Below are positions 27,031 through 35,112 of a stretch of DNA of 55,283 nucleotides, one piece after another. The first letter of the stretch is position 1. Each line of letters starts with the position of its first letter. Made by a program: the position numbers and the translations under genes. Source of the DNA: JAKJEP01 sp964580995 (GTDB taxonomy: Bacteria > Planctomycetota > Phycisphaerae > Sedimentisphaerales > SM23-30); contig CAZOMV010000028.1 of NCBI GenBank assembly GCA_964580995.1, positions 1 to 55,283 on the forward strand, read 5' to 3'. The notes below the pieces were generated by a model. That model did not search any database. It worked only from the letters and a program-made list of their open reading frames with translations, and had not been told where the DNA came from.

Positions 27031-28155
27031 ATGAAAAAAAAGGTTTTTGCGAAAGCGATCGGTATGAATTTCGGGGTAGTTGTTTTACTTCTGCTTTATT
27101 CCCGTTGTGCTTGGGCGGAATCTTTTGATCCTTCGGCCGCGGATTATACCGGAAACCAGGGTAAAAAAATCTATGTTTCCAGATTGGGGGATAATTCGGA
27201 CGGCAGCAGTTGGGCAAAGGCGTTTCATACCATCGCGGCGGGAATGAAGGCGCTTCCGGATGATCAGGGAGGGCATCAGATTATTGTCCGCCCGGATACC
27301 TATCTGGAAGCCAATATCGATTGCCCCTATAAAGGCGCACCGGGATCTTATAATGTAGTAGTGGGGGATTGGGATGGCCATTACGGCAGTGGGACTACGG
27401 GGTGGGTCATCATTGATTCCAGTGATCCGGAAAAGGGATTCAAGGCGGTGGATTACTGGGGAACCTTTCTCACCAGTCCCAGCCATGCCACCGTGGGTGA
27501 CCGGTGGATCTTTCGGAATATATATACTACCGGCGCTGAAGGCCACGGGTGGGATATCGGCCCGGCCGCCGGTTCGGAACTTACCGTGCGGGTGGAACAC
27601 TGTGTAGCCATCGGCCGGTTTTCCGGGATTATGATGGCGGCGCATGTCAGTCGGAAGGAAGAACCGAGCCTGTTCCGGGATTCCTTTTTCATGTGCCTGG
27701 ACTGGTGGGGGGATGCGGGCGGGGTCTATTTCCGTGCCCATAATCCGGCCATGCCGGAATTCCCGGATGCCACCTTTGAAAACTGTACGATGGTTGGTCC
27801 CGATAATGCCGTCCAGGTGGGTTTTCCGGGATTCCAGGGTTATACCCGTTTAAAATTCAAAAACTGCCGCATGATTGTTACCAATTTCTCCCAGCCGCGC
27901 GGGACGCCTTCCACCGGGGTGGTGTGCACCGATCTGGAAGGAAAATATCTGCATGTGGACTTTGAGGATTGCTTTCTAATGGGTTTCAAACTCTTCGGTT
28001 TCATCCAGGACCCGTTTTCCTATACCACCCGGGGAAAATGCCGGGGTTATGTACAATATGAACAGTCGGTACCAGATGGTTTTGAACAGGTGGGCGCGTG
28101 GCCGGCAGAAGTTTTCGAGGAAATTGTGCCGGCTCGTTTTCATGGGAAGAATTGA
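27031..28155 (+). CDS. Secreted right-handed beta-helix protein (polysaccharide-lyase-like)
   Basis: AAAGG lies 9 nt upstream. The 374-residue product has a signal peptide (~1-28; VVLLLLYSRCAWA). It then shows KIYVSRLGDNSDGSSWAKAF, the common start of secreted parallel beta-helix proteins in this phylum, and successive coil-like repeats (FRNIYTTGAEG, VEHCVAIGRFSGI, FRDSFFMCLDW, FENCTMVGPDN, FKNCRMIVTN, FEDCFLMGFK). No catalytic triad of a known lyase family is identified. Role in polymer cleavage or binding is inferred from fold and neighbours: GH2 upstream, ThDP enzyme and a second beta-helix protein downstream. Confidence 0.7.
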   Translation: MKKKVFAKAIGMNFGVVVLLLLYSRCAWAESFDPSAADYTGNQGKKIYVSRLGDNSDGSSWAKAFHTIAAGMKALPDDQGGHQIIVRPDTYLEANIDCPYKGAPGSYNVVVGDWDGHYGSGTTGWVIIDSSDPEKGFKAVDYWGTFLTSPSHATVGDRWIFRNIYTTGAEGHGWDIGPAAGSELTVRVEHCVAIGRFSGIMMAAHVSRKEEPSLFRDSFFMCLDWWGDAGGVYFRAHNPAMPEFPDATFENCTMVGPDNAVQVGFPGFQGYTRLKFKNCRMIVTNFSQPRGTPSTGVVCTDLEGKYLHVDFEDCFLMGFKLFGFIQDPFSYTTRGKCRGYVQYEQSVPDGFEQVGAWPAEVFEEIVPARFHGKN

Positions 28156-28324
28156 CGCCGGCGTGGCTACAAACGGATTTTACGATAGGCGGATACCACC
28201 ATCCAGAGAATTCGGCTGAAGATCAACCAATCCCGCCTGTGTTCTGCCATTTCCCATTTCGGTTTGTTTTATGCCCGCCGACCGATAAAATGGTAAAGGA
28301 AATTTCAGAAAGGAAATGAATAAT

Positions 28325-29983
28325 ATGGCTGCAAAAAAAAATATCCGGCTCGATGGCGGCACCCTGGTTGGCAAGGCATTAAAAAAGGAGGGTGTGCCAT
28401 ACCTCTTTACTTTATGGGGCGATCATATGACTCCCGCCATGCGCGGTTGCGATCAGGAAGGAATCAAAATCATCGATGTCCGTCACGAGCAGGCAGCGGG
28501 CCATGCGGCTGAAGGGTGGGCTCGCGTTACGGGGAAGCCCGGCGTGGCCATGGTTACCGCCGGACCTGGCGTTACCAATATCTTTACCGCCCTGGCCAAC
28601 GCCTTTTATTCGGGCAGTCCTATTCTGGTTCTGGCGGGGCGCAGTCCGATCAATTCCAATGAAAAAAGCCCACTCCAGGAAATGGATCACCTGGAGTTTG
28701 TCCGGCCCGTTACCAAGTGGGCGCGGACGGTATATGAAGCCAAACGAATCCCCGAATATATCAGCATCGCCTTTCGTCATGCGTTAGCGGGTCGGCCCGG
28801 TCCGGTTTTGCTGGAATTGCCAATGGACGTACTGGATGCTCCCGTCGAAGAGGCTGACGTTGTTTTTCCCGAACCGGCCCGTTCGCGAACCGGATCGAAT
28901 GTCCCTGGAAATCTGGAACTTGTCCGTCAGGCGGCGGAGCTGTTACGCAAGGCGGAAAGGCCCGCCATCATTGCCGGCAATACGGTTTATTGGTCCCAGG
29001 CGGCTGCCGAACTGAAACAGTTTATCGAAATACTCCAGGCGCCCATCTATCTGAATGGGATGGGGCGGGGATGTATTTCCCCGGATCACCCGTTGTTTTT
29101 TACTTACTCGCGCCGCTTTGCCTTCAGTCAGGCGGATGTATCGCTGCTAATCGGGACCGCCATTGACTTCCGATTAAATTATGGTGAACCTCCCTTCTTC
29201 CATCCCAAAACCAGGGTGATCCAGATTGATATTGACCAAACTGAAATCGGCCATAACCGTCTGGTTGACGTTGGTATTATGGGGGATGCCAAAGAGGTTG
29301 TCAGGCAATTGCTGACGGAACTGAATTCTGCCGGGACAAAGGATCACTCCGGCTGGTTGAAAAAAGTGCGCGACTGCGAACAGCAAAAAGAGCAGGGATT
29401 TTTGTCATTCCTGAATTCCGACGCAACTCCCATTCATCCCCTTCGGCTTCTGAAAGAAGTGCGTGACTTTCTGGACCGGGATGCCGTCGTGGTGGGAGAC
29501 GGCGGGGATATTGTTTCCTCGGCTGCCCGCATCTTGAAAATTCACCATCCCGGTCACTGGCTTGATCCGGGCAGGCTGGGATGCCTGGGAGTGGGTGCCG
29601 GTTTTGCCCTGGCGGCCAAGCTCGCCCGGCCGGATAAACAGGTCCTGATTATCCACGGCGACGGCGCCTTCGGCTTTAGTGCCATGGAATTTGATACCAT
29701 GGTCAGGCACAAAATTCCGGTGGTTTCAGTTATCGGCAATAATCAGGGGTGGTCCACCGTCCCTCAGGGTTCCAGACCGCCGGGCAGATGTCTGGGCAGC
29801 GCCCGCTACGAGGAAGTGGTCAAAGCATTGGGCGGTTATGGAGAGTTCGTCGAGAGACCCGAACAAATCAGGCCTGCTCTGGAAAGAGCTTTCGCCTGCG
29901 GGCTTCCCGCCGTTTTGAATGTAATGATTGACCGGACGGTCGGCTATGGTCATGTTACTTCCCCCTTTGCGGTTTCGGGCTAA
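28325..29983 (+). CDS. Thiamine-diphosphate-dependent enzyme (acetolactate-synthase/2-hydroxyacyl-lyase-like)
   Basis: This is a 552-residue cytoplasmic ThDP enzyme. AAGGA at 28310-28314 is too close to ATG 28316 and fits ATG 28325. The N-terminal PYR domain has VRHEQAAGHAAEGWAR with the conserved catalytic Glu and AGPGVTN. The middle domain (~195-330) carries a possible nucleotide fold. The C-terminal PP domain has GDGAFGFSAMEFDTMVRHKI...NN, the GDG-N-N Mg-ThDP motif. Overall it resembles acetolactate synthase and oxalyl-CoA decarboxylase-type enzymes. No regulatory small subunit or branched-chain genes accompany it, so a catabolic C-C lyase or decarboxylase role on a sugar-derived keto acid is more likely. 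Exact reaction unknown. Confidence 0.82.
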   Translation: MAAKKNIRLDGGTLVGKALKKEGVPYLFTLWGDHMTPAMRGCDQEGIKIIDVRHEQAAGHAAEGWARVTGKPGVAMVTAGPGVTNIFTALANAFYSGSPILVLAGRSPINSNEKSPLQEMDHLEFVRPVTKWARTVYEAKRIPEYISIAFRHALAGRPGPVLLELPMDVLDAPVEEADVVFPEPARSRTGSNVPGNLELVRQAAELLRKAERPAIIAGNTVYWSQAAAELKQFIEILQAPIYLNGMGRGCISPDHPLFFTYSRRFAFSQADVSLLIGTAIDFRLNYGEPPFFHPKTRVIQIDIDQTEIGHNRLVDVGIMGDAKEVVRQLLTELNSAGTKDHSGWLKKVRDCEQQKEQGFLSFLNSDATPIHPLRLLKEVRDFLDRDAVVVGDGGDIVSSAARILKIHHPGHWLDPGRLGCLGVGAGFALAAKLARPDKQVLIIHGDGAFGFSAMEFDTMVRHKIPVVSVIGNNQGWSTVPQGSRPPGRCLGSARYEEVVKALGGYGEFVERPEQIRPALERAFACGLPAVLNVMIDRTVGYGHVTSPFAVSG

Positions 29984-30036
29984 CCTCGACTGATTTGTTT
30001 TCTCAGAACCAACAACAGGAAAGTGCGGAACAAGCC

Positions 30037-31437
30037 ATGCATTCCATAAAAATGTTCTCATTTGTGTTTGTGCTGTTTTTTGTATTCGCTGCGGTTCATG
30101 GTTGTTTCAAAAACCAGAGGCCGGAACGAGTGCAACAGATGGAAGAGAAGTTAGGTGGAGGCCGGGTTGATATACGGACCTATGGAGCTACGGGAGATGG
30201 AATTACGGATGATACCCAGGCGATTCAAAAGGCGATGGATTCTATACCGCAGGGGGGCACGGTATTTTTCCCCAAAGGAAACTACCGGATAACCTCCGGA
30301 TTGACCATAAATCACAGCAATATCCATCTCCTGGGAGAAGGGGGGCAAAACTCGAAAATTTTCTTTCAGGAATATGGTGCTATATCAGAAACCTACGGGC
30401 ATGGCGTGATTTATGCGGATGGCAAAGAATACCTTAAAGTGGAAGGATTGTATGTGTGTGGCGCCGGAGGGCCTAGAAGCTGGGAAAGTGATTTTGGAAT
30501 CGGACTGCGGGGATGCAGCCATTCAGCCATCGTGAATAATATTGTGGAGAATCTGGCCGGTGCGGCTATGGGTATTAGCGGTACCGATCCCGGTCATCCT
30601 GCTGTGAATGGCTTGATCCAAGGTAATATCGTAAGGAATTGCCATTCGGACGGTATCAGCGGCCAGCTCAATGAGGGAATCAGAGTCTTGGAAAATTACG
30701 TGACTAATACGGGAGAGGATAGCAGTAATTACCCGATTTTGTTGGAATGGACCCATGGTTCCCTCATTCATGGAAATGTATGTGATACCAGTCACAATGG
30801 GATCATACTGAATAATACCGGCGATGCCAGAGCTGCCATCGGGACGCCTTCCATCATTAGTAACAATATCGTTAAGAATAGTAAGGCCTATGGAATATTT
30901 CTGGCAGGTGCGTATCATACGGTTGTCGAAGGGAATACCACTTGGAAAACCGATGGAGGGGGAATATTTGTCCACGAACCGAATTGGAAACATCAGGATC
31001 AGGGAAATTTGATTACTGGTAATATTTGTTATGGTTCCGGTACCGGGGGGATAGGGTGCTCGCAGAATCAGAATACGATAAAAGGAAATATCTTAGTTGA
31101 CAACAATATGTTGAATAATCAGTTGGATCCTTTACAGGGATCCGGTATCGTTTTGATGGGCGGGGCCTCCCATAATGTAGTGGAAGGGAATTATATATAT
31201 AATGTCCAGAATGAAGAGGAAGGAAAAAAGACCGGGTATCAGAAATACGGAGTAACCATTGGCTCCGTGGCCGAAGTAGAAAATTTTGTCATCAATAATA
31301 TCTCACAACATCTGATGGCGGATGGACAACCCGTATTGGATAGGGGGATGGATACGGTCATTATTGATTTGCAGGCTGGTTCTGATAGTGTCGGGATGAA
31401 ATCCTTGCAGCCGGAAGCAATAGAGACTCCACAATAA
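30037..31437 (+). CDS. Secreted pectate-lyase-3-type beta-helix protein
   Basis: The product has ~466 residues from ATG 30037; ATG 30052 is an alternative, and an upstream TTG is rejected. Its hydrophobic leader ends AVHGC, a possible lipoprotein cleavage site. The motif DIRTYGATGDGITDDTQAIQ followed by GGTVFFPKGNYRI is diagnostic of the pectate_lyase_3/glycosyl-hydrolase-28-like beta-helix superfamily. Many coil repeats follow (IVNNIVENLAGAAMGI, GNIVRNCHSDGI, ENYVTNTGED, GNVCDTSHNGIILNNT, SNNIVKNSKAYGIFLAG, GNICYGSGTGGI). Catalytic residues cannot be assigned. It is the last gene of the plus-strand run and precedes a convergent regulator gene. Confidence 0.78.
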   Translation: MHSIKMFSFVFVLFFVFAAVHGCFKNQRPERVQQMEEKLGGGRVDIRTYGATGDGITDDTQAIQKAMDSIPQGGTVFFPKGNYRITSGLTINHSNIHLLGEGGQNSKIFFQEYGAISETYGHGVIYADGKEYLKVEGLYVCGAGGPRSWESDFGIGLRGCSHSAIVNNIVENLAGAAMGISGTDPGHPAVNGLIQGNIVRNCHSDGISGQLNEGIRVLENYVTNTGEDSSNYPILLEWTHGSLIHGNVCDTSHNGIILNNTGDARAAIGTPSIISNNIVKNSKAYGIFLAGAYHTVVEGNTTWKTDGGGIFVHEPNWKHQDQGNLITGNICYGSGTGGIGCSQNQNTIKGNILVDNNMLNNQLDPLQGSGIVLMGGASHNVVEGNYIYNVQNEEEGKKTGYQKYGVTIGSVAEVENFVINNISQHLMADGQPVLDRGMDTVIIDLQAGSDSVGMKSLQPEAIETPQ

Positions 31438-31449
31438 GATAAAGGGAAA

Positions 31450-31477
31450 TGCAAAAAAACGAAACCTAATTTTTGCA
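31450..31477. terminator. Candidate bidirectional terminator between convergent genes
   Basis: TGCAAAAA (31450-31457) pairs with TTTTTGCA (31470-31477) in the 63-nt gap between the converging beta-helix and GntR genes. The A/T-rich arms supply a T run on both strands. The stem is weak thermodynamically. Confidence 0.4.
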
Positions 31478-31500
31478 GCGGAATCTCAACAAAATTGCAA

Positions 31501-32307
31501 TTATACCGTCTCCTCGAGCCGCTTGCGAATTTTCGTTAGAAAAGTCTTGGCGGTTTCAATATGTTCAATCATGTATTTTTCCGCCAGGCGGGAATCCTTT
31601 GCCCGTAAAGCTTTCAAAAGCTCATCATGGACCCGGACGGGCAGTTCGTAATCCACGCACAAGGGGGTCCAATAGGAGAAAAACAGATTGTTCAGCAAGG
31701 TGCCCAGCACACATAAAATCCCGCTGCGGGATTCCTGGGCCAGAACAATATGAAACGACTTGTCACATTCCCGGAAAGTCTCAAAATCTTTTTGATGAGC
31801 AGCTTCTACCATTTTATGGTTGATTTGCTCTAATTTAGCCAGACCTTCTTCGGTGATATATTCAGCCGCACGGCGGGCAAAAACCGGTTCTATGGCCATG
31901 CGGGTCTCGATAATAATCTCGGCATTGGTATCGGTGTAGGTTTCCAGAATCGGCGTCAAAAATTTCAAACTCCCCACCGGATCGAACTTCCCCACGAACC
32001 ACCCCGCACCCTGCCGTGATTGGACCAGACCGATGGTCTGTAAAGTGAACAGCGCCTCGCGCAGCGAATTGGCTCCCACCCGTAAAATCTCACATAACTC
32101 TCGCTGGGAAGGCATCTTACTGCCAGTGACCAGCTTGTGGTTCTGGATATATTTAATCAATTCCGGGACAATTCGCTCCGCCCTTTTGGGTTCATCCAGC
32201 GGGCCAATATTTTTTCGTTGGGGTTCCGGTTTAATTTCGCTTACCGGCGTGGTTTCCGAATGAACAATCTGTTTCAGAAAATCGTGAGATTCATTTTCGG
32301 TTGTCAT
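31501..32307 (-). CDS. GntR-family (FadR subfamily) transcriptional regulator 2
   Basis: This is a paralogue of the 11.2 kb regulator. ATG 32307 gives 268 residues; a TTG at 32331 extends the frame. From KRAERIVPELIKYIQ to the end of the winged helix the two proteins differ at only a handful of positions, and SQRELCEILRVGANSLREAL is identical, so both should read the same operator. The ligand domains are also very alike (ETRMAIEPVFARRAAEYI identical). Differences concentrate in the first ~40 residues, the GDKKDFDS/HQKDFET loop and the C-terminal helix. It is divergent from the esterase gene, whose promoter carries operator site 2. Confidence 0.92.
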   Translation of the reverse strand: MTTENESHDFLKQIVHSETTPVSEIKPEPQRKNIGPLDEPKRAERIVPELIKYIQNHKLVTGSKMPSQRELCEILRVGANSLREALFTLQTIGLVQSRQGAGWFVGKFDPVGSLKFLTPILETYTDTNAEIIIETRMAIEPVFARRAAEYITEEGLAKLEQINHKMVEAAHQKDFETFRECDKSFHIVLAQESRSGILCVLGTLLNNLFFSYWTPLCVDYELPVRVHDELLKALRAKDSRLAEKYMIEHIETAKTFLTKIRKRLEETV

Positions 32308-32381
32308 TTTATTTGGCTCAAAATCATTCAATATCTATCTTATAACTCCTCAACCGGACCATGATATGATATTTCATCAAA

Positions 32382-32395
32382 TATACATAAGTTTT
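32382..32395 (-). promoter_or_regulatory. Degenerate operator-like sequence before GntR2
   Basis: Read on the minus strand, AAACTTATGTATAT (complement of 32382-32395) matches TAACCTATGTGATA at about eight or nine of 14 positions, including the core TATGT. It lies ~75 nt before the regulator start and could allow autoregulation. No clear -10/-35 in the standard spacing accompanies it. Confidence 0.25.
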
Positions 32396-32493
32396 ATAAC
32401 TTATCATTTGGATTGATGATGTAAAATAGCACCTTCGTATTATATGTCAATTACAAATTCTATTAGCTAAGAGTTGTTTTTGGTTGTTTTTTA

Positions 32494-32544
32494 TTGAAAT
32501 CAGTACAAAAGTATTTATACTAAATATATAACCTATGTGATATG
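32494..32544 (+). promoter_or_regulatory. Promoter plus shared operator (site 2) of the secreted esterase
   Basis: TTGAAA (32494-32499), a 16-nt spacer, TATACT (32516-32521), 7 nt, then TAACCTATGTGATATG (32529-32544). The geometry from -10 to operator is identical to sites 1, 4 and 5. Only 33 nt separate the operator from the ATG. Confidence 0.8.
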
Positions 32545-32577
32545 ATATAACTTTGATAATTTTTATTGGAGATAAAC

Positions 32578-33441
32578 ATGAAAAAAGTATCCGTAATCTG
32601 GTTTTTCTTGTTAGTAATGCATGTAAATCCCCTGTTGGCGGAAGAAAAAAAACTATGGGGACTGGACAAATCGCACTGGCAGGAGGTGTCTTTCCAAGCC
32701 AAATGTGACGGGACAGAACAAAAATATGCCATTCTCCTTCCAGAAAACTTTAATCCCGAAACGCGTCATAATTTGCTGATAATGTTTCACGGTATGTACG
32801 GGGATCGCTGGCAGTTGTATGAGCTGCGGGATCACGGGCCGAGCCGGGCGATTTACGAGATAGCCGCCGAAAACGATTTGATCGTGGTGACACCCGATTA
32901 TCGGATAGATCAGTGGATGGGTCCCCGGGGAGAGGCGGACACCCTGCAGATTCTGGTTGATTTGCAACGACAATATCTCATCAACAAAGTCTTTATTGCC
33001 GGAGGGTCGATGGGCGGTTCCGCCGTATTGACTCTGGCGGTCCGACATCCGTATTTGTTCGACGGGGTGATGAGCATGAACGGCACAGCCAACTATCTGG
33101 AATATGAAAATTATCAGGAGTATATTCAGAAGGGATTTGAAGGCACGAAAGAGGACATCCCCCTTGAATATAAAAATCGCAGTGCCGAATACTGGCCGGA
33201 AAATATTATTATGCCCATCGGGATGTCGGTAGGCGGCCAGGATGGTGCGGTTCCTCCGCACAGCGTGACCCGGTTAGCCAAAGTATTGCAACAAATAAAA
33301 CGAAGGGTCCTGTTTTTCTATCGGGAAAGCGAAGGCCACGGGACCAGTTATGAGGATGCCCGGGCGATGCTCAAATTCATCATGGATCTGCCGCCGCGTA
33401 AATCCCAAACCAAGGAATCTTCTGATCAGGCAGGCCAGTAA
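32578..33441 (+). CDS. Secreted alpha/beta-hydrolase esterase (feruloyl/PHB-depolymerase-like)
   Basis: GGAG lies 6 nt before ATG 32578; a TTG at 32566 is rejected. The 287-residue product has signal peptide ~1-21 (ending LLAEE). The predicted triad is Ser144 in AGGSMGGSA, Asp222 in VGGQDGAVPP and His254 in SEGHGTSY. Oxyanion segment LLIMFHGMYGDRW precedes it. The fold resembles secreted esterases that act on polysaccharide side groups or hydroxyalkanoate polymers. It is the only extracellular enzyme with its own operator copy and sits next to the 4-hydroxybutyrate/crotonyl-CoA genes, which suggests that the released acid might feed them. Ester substrate unknown. Confidence 0.82.
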   Translation: MKKVSVIWFFLLVMHVNPLLAEEKKLWGLDKSHWQEVSFQAKCDGTEQKYAILLPENFNPETRHNLLIMFHGMYGDRWQLYELRDHGPSRAIYEIAAENDLIVVTPDYRIDQWMGPRGEADTLQILVDLQRQYLINKVFIAGGSMGGSAVLTLAVRHPYLFDGVMSMNGTANYLEYENYQEYIQKGFEGTKEDIPLEYKNRSAEYWPENIIMPIGMSVGGQDGAVPPHSVTRLAKVLQQIKRRVLFFYRESEGHGTSYEDARAMLKFIMDLPPRKSQTKESSDQAGQ

Positions 33442-33467
33442 CTACAACATGTTATCCGGTGATGGGA

Positions 33468-34241
33468 TTAGCGGCCTTGAAAGTCCGGTTTTCTTTTTTC
33501 GAGAAACGCTTTCATGCCTTCCTTCTGGTCTTCGGTTTGGAAACACCGGCTGAATAATTCCTGTTCTTTTCGGGCCGCCTGATCGGGGGGGAGCATATGG
33601 CCGGCTTGTAAAGCCTCTTTGGCATAACGCAGAATTAGGGGTGAATTTTTGAGCAGATTTTGCATGAGGTTGACGGCGGTTTCGATTAAGATGGTTTTAT
33701 CCACCACCTGATCCACCAGTTTCAGGGCCAGGGCTTCCGTGCTGGTGATGATTTTACCGCCTAAAACGAGCTCTCGGGCCGTGGGAAATCCCACCAGGCG
33801 GGCCAATCTTCGGCAGCCGCCCCAGCCGGGGATGATTCCCAGGTTGATCTCCGGCTGGCCCAGCTTGGCTTCCACCGCGGCGATGCGGTAATCGCAGGCC
33901 AGGGCCAGTTCACAGCCGCCGCCCAATGCTGCGCCATTGATGGCAGCGGCGGTGATGGCTTTAAAATTCTCGACTTTGTCGAATACCTGATTGCCCAGCC
34001 GGGAAAATTCCAACGCCTCGTCGGCATTCATTTTTGCCATCTGTTTGATATCGGCTCCGGCGGCAAAGGCTTTGCCGGCGCCGGTAATAATCAGACCCTT
34101 TAGGGAAGGATTTTTTTCTAATTCCTCCAAAATCGCCAGAAATTCCTTCTGGACCTCCATGCTGAAGCTATTGAGAATCTGCGGCTGATTCATCGTCAGG
34201 ATGGCAAGAGAGCCGGTTTGTTCCAGCAGGAAATAGTTCAT
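33468..34241 (-). CDS. crt: Enoyl-CoA hydratase (crotonase)
   Basis: This 257-residue crotonase-fold enzyme hydrates crotonyl-CoA to 3-hydroxybutyryl-CoA. ATG 34241 is preferred: it overlaps the upstream dehydrogenase stop by 4 bp (ATGA) and has GGAGGG 9 nt before it. A start at 34391 would overlap that gene by 150 nt. GAGKAFAAGADIKQMA and LGGGCELALACDYRIA form the oxyanion hole and first catalytic Glu (CEL). QPEINLGIIPGWGG supplies the second Glu. It is last in the minus-strand operon abfD-thiolase-hbd-crt and ends 26 nt from the converging esterase gene. Confidence 0.93.
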   Translation of the reverse strand: MNYFLLEQTGSLAILTMNQPQILNSFSMEVQKEFLAILEELEKNPSLKGLIITGAGKAFAAGADIKQMAKMNADEALEFSRLGNQVFDKVENFKAITAAAINGAALGGGCELALACDYRIAAVEAKLGQPEINLGIIPGWGGCRRLARLVGFPTARELVLGGKIITSTEALALKLVDQVVDKTILIETAVNLMQNLLKNSPLILRYAKEALQAGHMLPPDQAARKEQELFSRCFQTEDQKEGMKAFLEKRKPDFQGR

Positions 34242-35107
34242 GAGTTGCGGCCCTCCGGGGGATAGGTATGAAAACCGGAACCGGTTTTTTTGCCGAGCTT
34301 GCCTTCCTGCACCAGTTTCAGCAGGGCGGGAGCGGGCTGGTATTTGGCGGATTTGAGCTGTGTTTGCAGTGTTTCCATAATGGCCAGACACACATCCAGA
34401 CCGATTAAATCGGCCAGCGACAGAGGACCGATAGGATGATTGGCCCCCAACTGCATGGCTTTGTCGATATCCTCCGCGGAAGCCACCCGGTCGCCGAACA
34501 GCCAGGCAGCCTCATTAATCATGGGAATCAGCAGGCGATTCACGATAAAGCCGGGCGACTGATTGACCGTTACCGGTTCCTTGCCCAGTTTCAGGACGAA
34601 CTGCCGGGCCAGCTCGAAGGTTGGCGGGGAGGTGGCCGGGATTTTCACCAGTTCCACCAGTTTCATGGCGGGGACCGGATTGAAAAAATGCATACCGATT
34701 ACTTGATCCGGTGCGGATGCCGATTCCGCCAGTTCCGTAATTTTCAGCGCTGAAGTATTGGTGGCAAGGATGGTTTCCGGAGAAACCACCGCTGCAAGCT
34801 GCGAAAATATCTTCTTTTTTACCTCCGCGTTTTCCGTTGCCGCTTCAATTACCAACTGGCTGGAAGAGGAGGCGGTCAAATCGGTGCAATAATGAATGTT
34901 CTGCAGGGCTTTGGCTCGCTCGGCTTCTGTCATTTTTTCTTTTTCGACGCTGCGCGCCAGGATTTTCTCCACACTCTTTTTCCCTTTGGCCAGGAAGTCC
35001 TCGGTGATATCGATCATATGCACGGTAAACCCGGCGGATAGCACGGCGGAGGCAATTCCGGCCCCCATAGTCCCGGCCCCGATGACTGTTACTTCTTGGA
35101 TTTCCAT
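34238..35107 (-). CDS. hbd: 3-hydroxybutyryl-CoA dehydrogenase
   Basis: This 289-residue NAD(P)-dependent enzyme interconverts 3-hydroxybutyryl-CoA and acetoacetyl-CoA. The Rossmann motif VIGAGTMGAGIASAVLSAG is at ~8-26. IGMHFFNPVPAMKLVE carries the catalytic His with its following Asn-Pro. VNQSPGFIVNRLLIPMINEA is the start of the C-terminal dimer domain. Length is normal for bacterial Hbd. It begins 5 nt after the thiolase stop and overlaps the crotonase start by 4 bp, so the three are translated together. AAAAGGAG precedes the ATG. Confidence 0.95.
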   Translation of the reverse strand: MEIQEVTVIGAGTMGAGIASAVLSAGFTVHMIDITEDFLAKGKKSVEKILARSVEKEKMTEAERAKALQNIHYCTDLTASSSSQLVIEAATENAEVKKKIFSQLAAVVSPETILATNTSALKITELAESASAPDQVIGMHFFNPVPAMKLVELVKIPATSPPTFELARQFVLKLGKEPVTVNQSPGFIVNRLLIPMINEAAWLFGDRVASAEDIDKAMQLGANHPIGPLSLADLIGLDVCLAIMETLQTQLKSAKYQPAPALLKLVQEGKLGKKTGSGFHTYPPEGRNS

Positions 35108-35112
35108 GGTGT

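Noticed and set aside
31501..31900. Possible CRISPR or tandem repeat signals anywhere in the window
   Set aside because: No regularly spaced direct repeats of 20-40 nt were seen; similar blocks come from paralogous genes.
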